From the NCBI RefSeq assembly GCF_021026315.1, contig NZ_JAJNCX010000002.1:62001-126000 (forward strand): 64,000 nt of DNA. The letters are read 5' to 3'. Shown here one piece after another: positions 29,457 through 37,929 of this stretch. The stretch's first letter is position 1. Each line of letters begins with the position of its first letter. Position numbers and translations under genes: made by a program. The DNA comes from Rhizobium sp. C4. GTDB taxonomy: Bacteria; Pseudomonadota; Alphaproteobacteria; Rhizobiales; Rhizobiaceae. The notes beneath the pieces are model-generated. The model was not told the DNA's origin, made no database searches, and saw only the letters and a list, made by a program, of their open reading frames with translations.

Positions 29457-32216
29457 TCAGGCCACGATCTTTTCGTCGCCTCTGATCGGTGCTGCCGCGA
29501 TGGCTTGCCGGTCGATCTTGCCGGTGCCGGTCTTGGGCAGGTCGGTGACATATTCGACGATGCGCGGATATTTGTAGGGCTGAAGCTGCGACTTGATATA
29601 GGCGCGCAGCGCCTCGCTCTGCGCCTCATTGCCCTGCCGGCCCTCCCGAAGCCGGATCACGGCGCGCAGCGTCATCCGCCTGTCCTCCATCTGGTGGCCG
29701 AGCACTGCGCATTCGTGAACGTCCGGGTGCTCGTTGAGGCAGCGTTCGACCTCAAGCGGCCACACCCATTGACCCGACACCTTGATCAATTCGTCGGCGC
29801 GGCCCTGGAAATAATAGTAGCCGTCCTTCTCGATGAAGCGGTCGCCGGTATAGATCCAGTCGTCGCGCATGGTCTCGCGCGTCTTGTCCGGGCGGTTCCA
29901 GTAGGTTGGGGCGGAGGAATGTCCGCGCACGAACATCACGCCCTCTTCGCCCGGTCCCGGCACTGCGCCATCCGGCGTTTCCAGCCGGATTTCATAGCCC
30001 GGCACCCGCGCGCCGGCCGAGCCGATGCGGTGGTCTGTCAGGCTGTTCGACAGATAGATATGCAGAAGCTCGGTCGAGCCCAGCCCCTCCGTCGGTCCAT
30101 GACCGGTCAGCGCCTTCCAGGCCGCGTAAATGTCCTCGGACAGAATTTCTGCCGCCGACATCGATTGGCGCAGCGAACTCAGGTCGCGATGCTTGGCCGC
30201 ATCGGCGCGCGCCAGCGAGGTGTAAAGCGTCGGCAGCCCGAAGAGCACGGTCGGCCGGAAGGTCTCGATGGTTTCGAGCACAGCATCCGCACGTGGCTGG
30301 CCGGGCATCAGAACGGTGGTCGCGCCGATCGAGAAGGGGAAGGTGAAGGCATTGCCGAAGCCATAGGCGAAGAACACCTTCGGCACCGAGAAGCAGATAT
30401 CGTCTTCCTTGAGCTTCAGCACATGGCGACCGAAGGAGGCCTGCGTATAGGCCATGTCGTGATGGAGATGAACGATGCCCTTCGGGCGACCTGTCGATCC
30501 GGAGGAATACATCCAGAACGCCATGTCGTCCGGGCCGGTTGCGGCTGAGGCGAGGCTTGTGGCGTGTCCGGCCACAAAATCGGTCGCAGCGATATGCTTG
30601 TAACCCTTGGCCGATCCATTGGCGACAACAATTGTCTTGAGCGATGTGCCCTTGAGGACATCTTCGGCAAACACGCCGAGGAAGGTTGCCTCGCACAGTG
30701 CGACCCGCGCGCCCGTGTCCTGAAGAAAGTAATTCAGCACGTCCGGCGGGGTCTGCGTGTTGAGGAGCACGGGGACGAAGCCCGCGCGCACCGCGCCGAA
30801 GAAGGCTGCCGGATAGACGGGCGTGTCATCGATGAAAAACGCGATGCGTTCGCCCTGTTCAAGGCCTGCTGCGGTAAAGGCATTGCCCCAGCGGGCGGCT
30901 TCCGCGATCAGGTCCGCATAGGTTATGGTGCCGGCGGGGCCGGTGACGGCGATCTTATGAGGGTTGCGCTCCAGATTGTCCCACAGGATGCTGGAACAAT
31001 TGCGATGGGCGGCCTTGTCGAAGCCGATTTCGGCGCTGCCAGGCGTGTTGGCGGCAACCGGATCGGAGATGGATGTGGAGGGCTTGCGTCCCTCTGCCTC
31101 ATATCGGGCCGCAAATTCCGGGGCCATGCGGCGCAGGCGCTCCATGTCGATCCGGCCCGAGCGGGTGATGTAGTCGAAGGCGAAATCGACCGGCGGCAGA
31201 TCCATCTTGGCCGCGAAGCTCTCATACCATTTGGCTGAGGTGTTCGCCGCATCGACGATCTTCTTGGCAATCGGCTGGCGTTCGGCCTGATAGGCGGCGA
31301 GTGCTTCGTCGACGTCGTCATGGCTGGCGAGTGCCCTGACCAGTGCAATGGCATCTTCCATGGCAAGGCGCGTTCCCGAACCGATGGAGAAATGGGCGGT
31401 GTGGACGGCGTCGCCGAGAAGCACATGGCGGCCGGACACCCATTTATCGCACCAGAGCCGGGGGAATTGCCGCCACATGGACTTGTTGGTGATCAGCGGT
31501 GCGCCGGCCAGCGTATCGGCAAAAATGCCCTCGCAAAGCCTTGCGCTTTCATCCTCGCCCATATGCTCGAAGCCATAGGCCTTGAAGGTCTCGTCGTCGC
31601 ATTCGACGATGAACGTGCTGCGGTTGGGCTGGAAGCGATAGTGGTGGGCGTTGAACGCGCCCTTGTCGGTCTTCACGAAGGTCTGCGTCAGCGTGTCGAA
31701 CGGCCGTTCCGTGCCGAACCAGGCAAAATGATTGCTGAAATGGTCGAGATGGACGCCAAAGCCCGCTTCATCCGAGCGACGCACCAGCGAGTTCAGCCCG
31801 TCCGCGCCGATGACGAGATCCGCGTCGAAGTCGGCAAGCGAGTCGATATGCTGCGAAAACCGGATTTCGACGCCCAGCGCCTCGGCGCGCTTGCGCAGGA
31901 TTTCGATCAGCTCGAGACGACCCACGGCCGAAAAGCCGACGCCATCGAGCACGACCTGACCCGCCGGCAGGTTGAGCGTCATGTTGCGCCAGCGCTCCAT
32001 GGCCGGCGTCACCAGATCATGCGTTTCCGGATCGTCTGCTTTCAGGAAATCCAGTGCCTGATCGGAAAAAACGACACCGAAGCCGAAGGTCGCACCCTTG
32101 GCATTCTGCTCCGTCACGCGGAGCCGGACATGCGGCATCATGCGCCGCAGCAGGATCGCCGTATAGAGCCCTGCCGGACCGCCGCCCAGAATCTCAACTG
32201 TTGTCAGCTTTGACAT
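29457..32216 (-). CDS. Bifunctional FAD aryl-CoA monooxygenase / aryl-CoA ligase fusion
   Basis: A 919-residue fusion. Residues 1-375 are an FAD monooxygenase: GGGPAGLYTAILLRR (11-25), GADGLNSLVRR near 138 and the FAD-ribityl GD motif HVLLGDAVHTAHFSIGSG near 264-281, as in salicylyl-CoA 5-hydroxylase and 2-aminobenzoyl-CoA monooxygenase. Residues about 405-919 are an AMP-forming benzoate-CoA ligase-type enzyme: YSSGSTGRPKG (570-580), YTGDRF, and the catalytic Lys motif PKTGTGKIDRQ near the end. A linker of about 25 residues (380-405) joins them. The downstream genes cleave gentisate, so the likely chemistry is activation of salicylate (or benzoate or 3-hydroxybenzoate) to its CoA ester and ring hydroxylation to gentisyl-CoA in one polypeptide. 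It is first in its operon and divergent from the IclR gene. Confidence 0.9.
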   Translation of the reverse strand: MSKLTTVEILGGGPAGLYTAILLRRMMPHVRLRVTEQNAKGATFGFGVVFSDQALDFLKADDPETHDLVTPAMERWRNMTLNLPAGQVVLDGVGFSAVGRLELIEILRKRAEALGVEIRFSQHIDSLADFDADLVIGADGLNSLVRRSDEAGFGVHLDHFSNHFAWFGTERPFDTLTQTFVKTDKGAFNAHHYRFQPNRSTFIVECDDETFKAYGFEHMGEDESARLCEGIFADTLAGAPLITNKSMWRQFPRLWCDKWVSGRHVLLGDAVHTAHFSIGSGTRLAMEDAIALVRALASHDDVDEALAAYQAERQPIAKKIVDAANTSAKWYESFAAKMDLPPVDFAFDYITRSGRIDMERLRRMAPEFAARYEAEGRKPSTSISDPVAANTPGSAEIGFDKAAHRNCSSILWDNLERNPHKIAVTGPAGTITYADLIAEAARWGNAFTAAGLEQGERIAFFIDDTPVYPAAFFGAVRAGFVPVLLNTQTPPDVLNYFLQDTGARVALCEATFLGVFAEDVLKGTSLKTIVVANGSAKGYKHIAATDFVAGHATSLASAATGPDDMAFWMYSSGSTGRPKGIVHLHHDMAYTQASFGRHVLKLKEDDICFSVPKVFFAYGFGNAFTFPFSIGATTVLMPGQPRADAVLETIETFRPTVLFGLPTLYTSLARADAAKHRDLSSLRQSMSAAEILSEDIYAAWKALTGHGPTEGLGSTELLHIYLSNSLTDHRIGSAGARVPGYEIRLETPDGAVPGPGEEGVMFVRGHSSAPTYWNRPDKTRETMRDDWIYTGDRFIEKDGYYYFQGRADELIKVSGQWVWPLEVERCLNEHPDVHECAVLGHQMEDRRMTLRAVIRLREGRQGNEAQSEALRAYIKSQLQPYKYPRIVEYVTDLPKTGTGKIDRQAIAAAPIRGDEKIVA

Positions 32217-32246
32217 GAAACCTCCCTAAATCCTCAAAACTCCCTG

Positions 32247-32266
32247 AAATTGAGAATATGCAATTT
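32247..32266. promoter_or_regulatory. Candidate operator of the gentisate operon
   Basis: AAATTG-AGAATATG-CAATTT is an inverted repeat with 6-bp arms, 30 bases upstream of the fusion-gene start. It is in the 290-base divergent region shared with the IclR gene; the AT-rich stretch 32247-32345 is the most promoter-like part. The rest of this gap holds no gene that I can see. Confidence 0.4.
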
Positions 32267-32506
32267 TCCATTCTGTGCAATAAGTTCCGTATAGTGAAAT
32301 TCAAGAAAAACAGCATTTGCCTGAATCCATTCGATTTTCTTTTTCGAAAGCCGATGTGAAACAGGTGATTTGGAGGTCAAGTTGGCATATTCAGGCAGCG
32401 GGATTGACCGCAATCACCTCGGATCGGGCGGTCCGTGGGGACCTGTTCAAACCGGGCGGCGATGGGTATCGTCAAACAGGAAATTTGAAAGTTCGAGGCA
32501 GGATCT

Positions 32507-33310
32507 GTGGGCGTGATGGACAATGAAGATGACAGCGAACGCCAGTCCGGTGGCATCCAGTCCCTGGACGCGGCGCTGAAATTGTTGAACACCATGCAGG
32601 CCTATGCGGGGCCGGTTTCGCTGTCGGAACTGGCACGCGATTGCGGCATGCCGCCCAGCAAGGTCCACCGCTATCTGACGTCCTTTTCCAATGCCGGGCT
32701 GGTGGCTCAGGCCGGGCGTTCCGGCAAGTATGATCTCGGCCATGGCGCCGTCATGCTGGGTCTGGCGGCGCTTGCCCGGCACGACTTCGTCAACCGGGCG
32801 GCGGATGTGTTGCCGGAACTATGCCAGGAAACGGGCCTGACCGTGCTTCTTTCGGTCTGGGGCACGCATGGCGCAACGGTGGTTCGCTGGGAGCGCGCGG
32901 CAACGCCTGCCGTCACCTCGATGGGCCTGGGGACAATCCTGCCGCTTCTCAACTCTGCGACCGGGCGGGCGTTTCTGGCCTGGGCGCCGCAAGCGCCGCT
33001 TCAGAACATCCGCAATGCCGAACTGCGGGAAGCTCGCCGGACATCCACCACGGCGGATCAGCGGATCACGAGCGAAAAGGATATCGAAAAGCTGGTCGCC
33101 GAGACGCGCCAGCGCGGCTACGCCTCTGTCGAAGGCCGTTATATTCCGGGGCTGGTTGCCATCGCTGCGCCCATTCTCGACTGGCAGGGCGAGGCGCAGG
33201 CGGTTGTCACACTCATCGGAACCGATCCCGAGGTGATGCAGCCGGATTCACCCTTGACGAAATCGCTGATCGCCTGCTGCCAGCGCCTGTCCTACGCCAA
33301 GATCGGGTGA
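32507..33310 (+). CDS. IclR-family transcriptional regulator
   Basis: A 267-residue regulator. An N-terminal winged helix-turn-helix (about 18-75; GPVSLSELARDCGMPPSKVHRYL) precedes the IclR effector domain (about 85-260; TGLTVLLSVWGTHGATVV, RGYASVEGRYIPGLVAIAAPI). The start is either GTG 32507 or ATG 32516; GAGG at 32495-32498 favours the GTG. Placed between the gentisate operon (minus) and the cat-ben operon (plus), it most likely controls the divergent gentisate genes, since the cat promoter has its own BenM/CatM-type site. Confidence 0.9.
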   Translation: MGVMDNEDDSERQSGGIQSLDAALKLLNTMQAYAGPVSLSELARDCGMPPSKVHRYLTSFSNAGLVAQAGRSGKYDLGHGAVMLGLAALARHDFVNRAADVLPELCQETGLTVLLSVWGTHGATVVRWERAATPAVTSMGLGTILPLLNSATGRAFLAWAPQAPLQNIRNAELREARRTSTTADQRITSEKDIEKLVAETRQRGYASVEGRYIPGLVAIAAPILDWQGEAQAVVTLIGTDPEVMQPDSPLTKSLIACCQRLSYAKIG

Positions 33311-33382
33311 GTGAAGCACCTGCAAAAGCTGCGTGATCCCTTGAGCAGGGCGCGTTGGTGCCGCAGGACGCCTCGTCCACAC

Positions 33383-33399
33383 TATACCTCAAAGGTATA
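33383..33399 (+). promoter_or_regulatory. BenM/CatM-type operator upstream of catB
   Basis: TATACCTCAAAGGTATA contains ATAC-N7-GTAT (33384-33398), the exact recognition pattern known for BenM and CatM, with perfect 7-bp arms. It lies 56 bases before the catB start and matches the BenM/CatM-like LysR gene at 41187-42125. It is the only such site I find in the cat-ben region. Confidence 0.85.
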
Positions 33400-33454
33400 A
33401 AAACGCACTTAAACGGTGTTGGACGCCGGGGCTGCGGTTTCGCAATATTTGCCC

Positions 33455-34636
33455 ATGAACGTTACCTTTCACGCACCTTTCGCCACGCTGAGCAGTGGCC
33501 CTGTTATCGAACGCATCGAGACGATGCTGGTCGATCTGCCGACGATCCGGCCGCACAAGCTGTCTGTCGCCACGATGACCGGGCAGACGCTGATGCTGGT
33601 TCTGGTCCATTGCAGCGACGGCATTGTCGGCATCGGCGAAGGCACGACCATCGGCGGGCTGGCCTATGGCGGCGAAAGCCCGGAAAGCATGAAACTGGCG
33701 ATCGACCGCTATTTTTCGCGGGTCATGATCGGTGAGGATGCGAGCCGGATCCAGGCGCTGATGGCGCGGATCGGCAAGATGGTGAAGGAAAACCGCTTCG
33801 CCAAGAGCGCGGTGGAAACGGCGCTTCTGGATGCCCAGGGCAAGCGCGTTGGCCTGCCTGTCAGCGAATTGCTCGGCGGTCGCCGGCGCGATCGGCTGCC
33901 TGTCGCCTGGACACTCGCCTCCGGTGATACCGCCCGCGATATTGACGAGGCCGAACGGATGCTGGCGCTGCGCCGCCACTCGATCTTCAAGCTGAAGATC
34001 GGCTTGCGGCCTGTGCGTGAGGATGTGGCACATGTTGCTGCCATCAAACGGGCGCTCGGCGACCGTGGCGCTGTTCGCGTCGACGTCAACATGGCCTGGA
34101 GCGAGACGGAGGCAAGCCTTGGTATCCCCGCCCTTGCCGATGCGGGTTGTGAGCTGGTCGAACAGCCCGTCCAGTCGACGGCGGCGCTCGCCCGTCTCGT
34201 CCGTCGCTTCCCGACGGCAGTGATGGCGGATGAATCGCTGCACGGACCCGAAAGCGCGTTTGAAATTGCACGCATCCAAGGGGCCGATGTCTTTGCGGTC
34301 AAGGTCGAACAGAGCGGCGGTCCGTTCAATGCGTTGCGGGTGGGTGCCATTGCCGACGCGGCCGGTATCGAACTCTATGGCGGCACGATGCTCGAAGGCG
34401 CGGTGGGTACGATCATCTCCGCCCATGTCTTTTCGACCTTTGCCCATCTGCATTGGGGAACCGAGCTTTTCGGTCCGCTTCTGCTGACGGAGGAGATCCT
34501 GCAGACGCCGCTCGATTACAGCGACTTCTCGCTCGGGGTTCCCGCTGGGCCCGGTCTCGGCATTGCTCTCGACGTGGAGAAGCTTGACCGTTTCACCCGG
34601 GATGGTTCCCGGTCGATCACCAGCGCGAAAGGCTGA
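33455..34636 (+). CDS. catB: Muconate cycloisomerase
   Basis: A 393-residue enolase-superfamily enzyme converting cis,cis-muconate to muconolactone. The N-terminal capping domain has VIERIETMLVDLPTIRPHKLSV. The barrel carries the KxK general base (FKLKIGLRP), the metal ligands in DVNMAWSE, VEQPV and ADESLHGP, and the following KVEQSGGP. Length and motifs match CatB. The ATG at 33455 (MNVTFHAP) is downstream of the BenM-type site; an in-frame start at 33416 has no ribosome site. It is first in the plus-strand aromatic operon. Confidence 0.94.
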   Translation: MNVTFHAPFATLSSGPVIERIETMLVDLPTIRPHKLSVATMTGQTLMLVLVHCSDGIVGIGEGTTIGGLAYGGESPESMKLAIDRYFSRVMIGEDASRIQALMARIGKMVKENRFAKSAVETALLDAQGKRVGLPVSELLGGRRRDRLPVAWTLASGDTARDIDEAERMLALRRHSIFKLKIGLRPVREDVAHVAAIKRALGDRGAVRVDVNMAWSETEASLGIPALADAGCELVEQPVQSTAALARLVRRFPTAVMADESLHGPESAFEIARIQGADVFAVKVEQSGGPFNALRVGAIADAAGIELYGGTMLEGAVGTIISAHVFSTFAHLHWGTELFGPLLLTEEILQTPLDYSDFSLGVPAGPGLGIALDVEKLDRFTRDGSRSITSAKG

Positions 34637-34649
34637 GGAGAAACGCGCC

Positions 34650-34940
34650 ATGCTCTTTCACGTCAGGATGAACGTCAATTTGCCCCACGATCTGCCCGCC
34701 GAGGAGGCGGCCGAGATCCTGAAGCGGGAAAAGGCCTATTCTCAGGATCTGCAACGCCAGGGCAAATGGCGGCATATCTGGCGGATTGCCGGACAATACG
34801 CAAATATCAGCATCTTGGACGTTGCTGATAACGACGAGCTGCATCAGCTCCTGTCCGGCCTTCCGCTTTTCAAGTTCATGGACATCGAGGTCATGCCGCT
34901 TTTGCGCCATCCCTCCGCTGTCCGCGATGACGACCGCTGA
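34650..34940 (+). CDS. catC: Muconolactone delta-isomerase
   Basis: A 96-residue CatC: MLFHVRMNVNLPHDLPAEEAAEI at the N-terminus, and WRIAGQYANISILDVADNDELHQ with a LPLFKFMDIEVMPL end, all typical of the family. GAGGAG at 34635-34640 supports the ATG at 34650. The protein isomerises muconolactone to 3-oxoadipate enol-lactone. The next enzyme (catD/pcaD) is not in this window. Confidence 0.96.
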   Translation: MLFHVRMNVNLPHDLPAEEAAEILKREKAYSQDLQRQGKWRHIWRIAGQYANISILDVADNDELHQLLSGLPLFKFMDIEVMPLLRHPSAVRDDDR

Positions 34941-34995
34941 ATTCAAAACTCCGGGGATCTCCCGGCTCATACGCACCATGTGAGGAGGACATGAC

Positions 34996-35934
34996 ATGAC
35001 CGTACAAATCTTCAACCGGCCCGATATTCAGGAATTCCTGAAGACGCTGAGCGGCTTCGACCAGAGCGGCGGCAATTCGCGCGTCAAGGAAATCACCCAC
35101 CGCATCGTCTCCGACCTTTTCAAGGCCATCGACGACCTGAACATCACGCCCGACGAATACTGGGCCGGCATTGCCTGGCTCAACGAAATCGGCGCGGCCG
35201 GGCAGGCGGGCCTCATTTCGCCCGGCCTTGGCATCGACCATTTCCTCGACGAGCGGCTTGACGCGATCGACGCCGAACTGGGCATCGAGAACCCGACGCC
35301 GCGCACCATCGAAGGTCCACTCTATGTCGCCGGCGCTCCCGTTTCGACCGGGTTTGCCCGTCTCGATGACGGCGCTGACGAAAACGGTCACACGCTGATC
35401 ATGCATGGCACGGTCTATGGTGCCGATGGCAAGCCGATGCCGGGTGCGAAGGTCGAGGTCTGGCACTGTGACACGCGCGGCTTCTATTCGCATTTCGATC
35501 CGACCGGCAAGCAGGCACCCTTCAACATGCGCCGCACGATCATTGCCGACGACAAGGGTGGTTACAAGTTCCAGAGCATCCTGCCGAGCGGCTATGGCGT
35601 TCCCCCGGGCAGCCCGACCGAACAGCTGCTGTCGGCCCTTGGCCGCCATGGCCAGCGCCCGGCGCATATCCACTTCTTCATCAGCGCCGACGGTCACCGC
35701 AAGCTGACGACGCAGATCAATATCGAAGGCGATCCGCTCATCAATGACGACTTCGCCTATGCAACGCGTGATGGTCTGGTGCCTTCGGTGATCGAACGGA
35801 CGGATGAAGCGAGCATCCATGCCAACAACCTGAACGGCCCCTTTGCCGAGATCGTCTTCGACATCCGCCTGACGGCGCTGATCGACGGCGTCGACAATCA
35901 GGTCAACGAGCTGCGCAAGCGCGCTGCCGCCTGA
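34996..35934 (+). CDS. catA: Catechol 1,2-dioxygenase
   Basis: A 312-residue intradiol dioxygenase opening catechol to cis,cis-muconate. It has the N-terminal helical dimer domain (about 1-100) and a beta-sandwich with the Fe(III) ligands: Tyr in GPLYVAGAP, Tyr in GFYSHFDP and two His in RPAHIHFF. The ATG at 34996 follows GAGGACATGAC. Length is normal for CatA. Gene order catB-catC-catA and 55 bases from catC point to one operon. Confidence 0.96.
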   Translation: MTVQIFNRPDIQEFLKTLSGFDQSGGNSRVKEITHRIVSDLFKAIDDLNITPDEYWAGIAWLNEIGAAGQAGLISPGLGIDHFLDERLDAIDAELGIENPTPRTIEGPLYVAGAPVSTGFARLDDGADENGHTLIMHGTVYGADGKPMPGAKVEVWHCDTRGFYSHFDPTGKQAPFNMRRTIIADDKGGYKFQSILPSGYGVPPGSPTEQLLSALGRHGQRPAHIHFFISADGHRKLTTQINIEGDPLINDDFAYATRDGLVPSVIERTDEASIHANNLNGPFAEIVFDIRLTALIDGVDNQVNELRKRAAA

Positions 35935-35943
35935 AGACTGCTT

Positions 35944-35977
35944 CCGATCGGCTCGGCCTCTGAGCCGGGCCGATCGG
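35944..35977 (+). promoter_or_regulatory. Hairpin between catA and benA
   Basis: CCGATCGGC and GCCGATCGG are outer arms of a stem that continues (CGGC/GCCG) with one mismatch and a short loop. It starts 10 bases after the catA stop. No T-run follows, so it is more likely a stability or partial termination element within a cat-ben transcript. Confidence 0.4.
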
Positions 35978-36047
35978 CCAAGCCTTCTGACATTGCAGAC
36001 ATTGTTACATCGGTCGAGCCGGACGCTCTGCCGGGGAGGGAGAAACC

Positions 36048-37406
36048 ATGTCCAAAATCATCGACACCTATTCGGCCCTGCAGGACCTGCTCGCCAATGC
36101 CGTCGAGGACGACAAGGAAACCGGTGTTTTCCGGTGCCGTCGCGACATCTTTACAAATGCGGACCTGTTCGAGCTGGAGATGAAATACATCTTCGAAAGC
36201 AACTGGGTCTATCTGGCGCATGAAAGCCAGATCCCGGAGCCGAACGACTATTACACGACCTCGATCGGTCGCCAGCCCGTCGTCATCACACGCGACAAGA
36301 CGGGTGTTCTTCACGCCGTGATCAATGCCTGCGCGCATCGTGGTGCGATGCTTTGCCGCCGCAAGCACGGTAACAAGAGCTCCTTCACCTGTCCCTTCCA
36401 TGGCTGGACCTTCTCCAACAATGGCAAGCTGTTGAAGGTGAAGGACGAGAAGACGACGCAATATCCCGAACAGTTCGCCAAGAACGGCTCGCACGACCTG
36501 ACCCGCGTCGCCCGTTTCGAGAACTATCGTGGCTTCCTGTTCGGCAGCCTCAATCCCGACGTTGCACCGCTTGAAGCGTTTCTCGGCGAGACCAAGGCGA
36601 TCATCGACCAGATCGTCGATCAGGCGCCGGAAGGCCTGGAAGTTCTGCGCGGCAACTCGTCCTATATCTATGACGGCAACTGGAAGCTCCAGATGGAGAA
36701 CGGCTGCGACGGCTATCACGTCAGCTCCGTTCACTGGAACTATGCCGCGACCATGGGCCGCCGCAAGGAAGAAGGCACCAAGGCCGTCGATGCGAACAGC
36801 TGGAGCCGTTCGGTTGCCGGCGTCTATGGGTTCGACAACGGCCACATCCTGTTGTGGACCAACACGATGAACCCCGAGGTGCGCCCCGTCTATCACCGCC
36901 GTGAGGAAATCAGCGATCGGGTCGGCAGCGACAAGGCCGATTTCATCATCAACCAGACGCGCAACCTTTGTCTCTATCCGAACGTCTTCCTGATGGACCA
37001 GTTCAGCACGCAGATCCGCGTGACGCGCCCCATCAGCGTCGACAAGACGGAAATCAGCATCTTCTGCTTCGCGCCAAAGGGCGAAAGCGCTGCTGATCGC
37101 GCGCTCCGCATCCGCCAGTACGAAGACTTCTTCAACGTCTCAGGCATGGGAACGGCAGACGATCTGGAAGAATTCCGCGCCTGCCAGAACGGCTATGCGG
37201 GAACCGCCGCGCTCTGGAACGATCTGTCGCGGGGCGCACCGCTCTGGATCGACGGACCCGATGAGAATGCCCGCCGCATGGGCATCAACCCGCTCCTGTC
37301 AGGTGAGCGCAGCGAAGACGAAGGCCTGTTTGTTCGCCAGCACGAATATTGGGCGACCGTCATGCGCAATGCGCTGACTGTGGAAATGGAAGGAGCCGAG
37401 GCATGA
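36048..37406 (+). CDS. benA: Benzoate 1,2-dioxygenase, large (alpha) subunit
   Basis: A 452-residue Rieske oxygenase alpha subunit. The Rieske site is CAHRGAMLCRR with CPFHGWTF (about 103-130). The mononuclear iron site is in NGCDGYHVSSVHWNY (Asp and two His near 220-232). The sequence matches the BenA/XylX type, and benB, benC and benD follow. GGGGAGGGAG precedes the ATG. It forms the alpha3beta3 oxygenase making the benzoate cis-diol. Confidence 0.95.
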   Translation: MSKIIDTYSALQDLLANAVEDDKETGVFRCRRDIFTNADLFELEMKYIFESNWVYLAHESQIPEPNDYYTTSIGRQPVVITRDKTGVLHAVINACAHRGAMLCRRKHGNKSSFTCPFHGWTFSNNGKLLKVKDEKTTQYPEQFAKNGSHDLTRVARFENYRGFLFGSLNPDVAPLEAFLGETKAIIDQIVDQAPEGLEVLRGNSSYIYDGNWKLQMENGCDGYHVSSVHWNYAATMGRRKEEGTKAVDANSWSRSVAGVYGFDNGHILLWTNTMNPEVRPVYHRREEISDRVGSDKADFIINQTRNLCLYPNVFLMDQFSTQIRVTRPISVDKTEISIFCFAPKGESAADRALRIRQYEDFFNVSGMGTADDLEEFRACQNGYAGTAALWNDLSRGAPLWIDGPDENARRMGINPLLSGERSEDEGLFVRQHEYWATVMRNALTVEMEGAEA

Positions 37407-37891
37407 GCACGATCCAGGAATCCGTCTCGACCTTCATCTATCGCGAGGCCCGCTTTCTCGATGACAGGGAATGGGACAACTGGCTGACCTGTTATGCCGA
37501 GGACGCCACCTACTGGATGCCGGCCTGGGATGATGACGACAAGATCACCGAGGATCCGCAGAGCGAAATCTCGCTGATCTATTATCCGGATCGCGGCGGG
37601 CTTGAGGACCGGGTGTTCCGCATCAAGACGGAGCGTTCCGGGGCCTCCACGCCGGAGCCGCGCACGACCCACATGATCTCCAATATCGAGATTCTTGCGG
37701 ACGCGCCGGCCGGGATCGAGCTTCGCTATAATTTCCACACGCTCAATCACCGCTACAAGGTGACGGACCATTTCTTCGGTACGGTGTTCCTGACGCTGCG
37801 CCGCAGCGGTGACACGTTCCTGATCGCGGCCAAGAAGATCGTGTTGAAGAACGACTACATCCGCCAGGTGATCGACGTCTACCACGTTTGA
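37403..37891 (+). CDS. benB: Benzoate 1,2-dioxygenase, small (beta) subunit
   Basis: A 162-residue ring-hydroxylating dioxygenase beta subunit with the snoaL-like fold: YREARFLDDREWDNWL at the N-terminus, then DATYWMPAWDDD, and the C-terminal AKKIVLKNDYIRQVIDVYHV. The ATG at 37403 overlaps the benA stop (ATGA), which ensures equal production of the two subunits. Confidence 0.95.
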   Translation: MSTIQESVSTFIYREARFLDDREWDNWLTCYAEDATYWMPAWDDDDKITEDPQSEISLIYYPDRGGLEDRVFRIKTERSGASTPEPRTTHMISNIEILADAPAGIELRYNFHTLNHRYKVTDHFFGTVFLTLRRSGDTFLIAAKKIVLKNDYIRQVIDVYHV

Positions 37892-37929
37892 CGTCGACCC
37901 CCGGTTTGATTTGCAGAGGAGGATGAACC

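Noticed and set aside
35935-36047. A second BenM/CatM site before benA
   Set aside because: The gap holds only a GC hairpin and a good ribosome site; no ATAC-N7-GTAT pattern is present.
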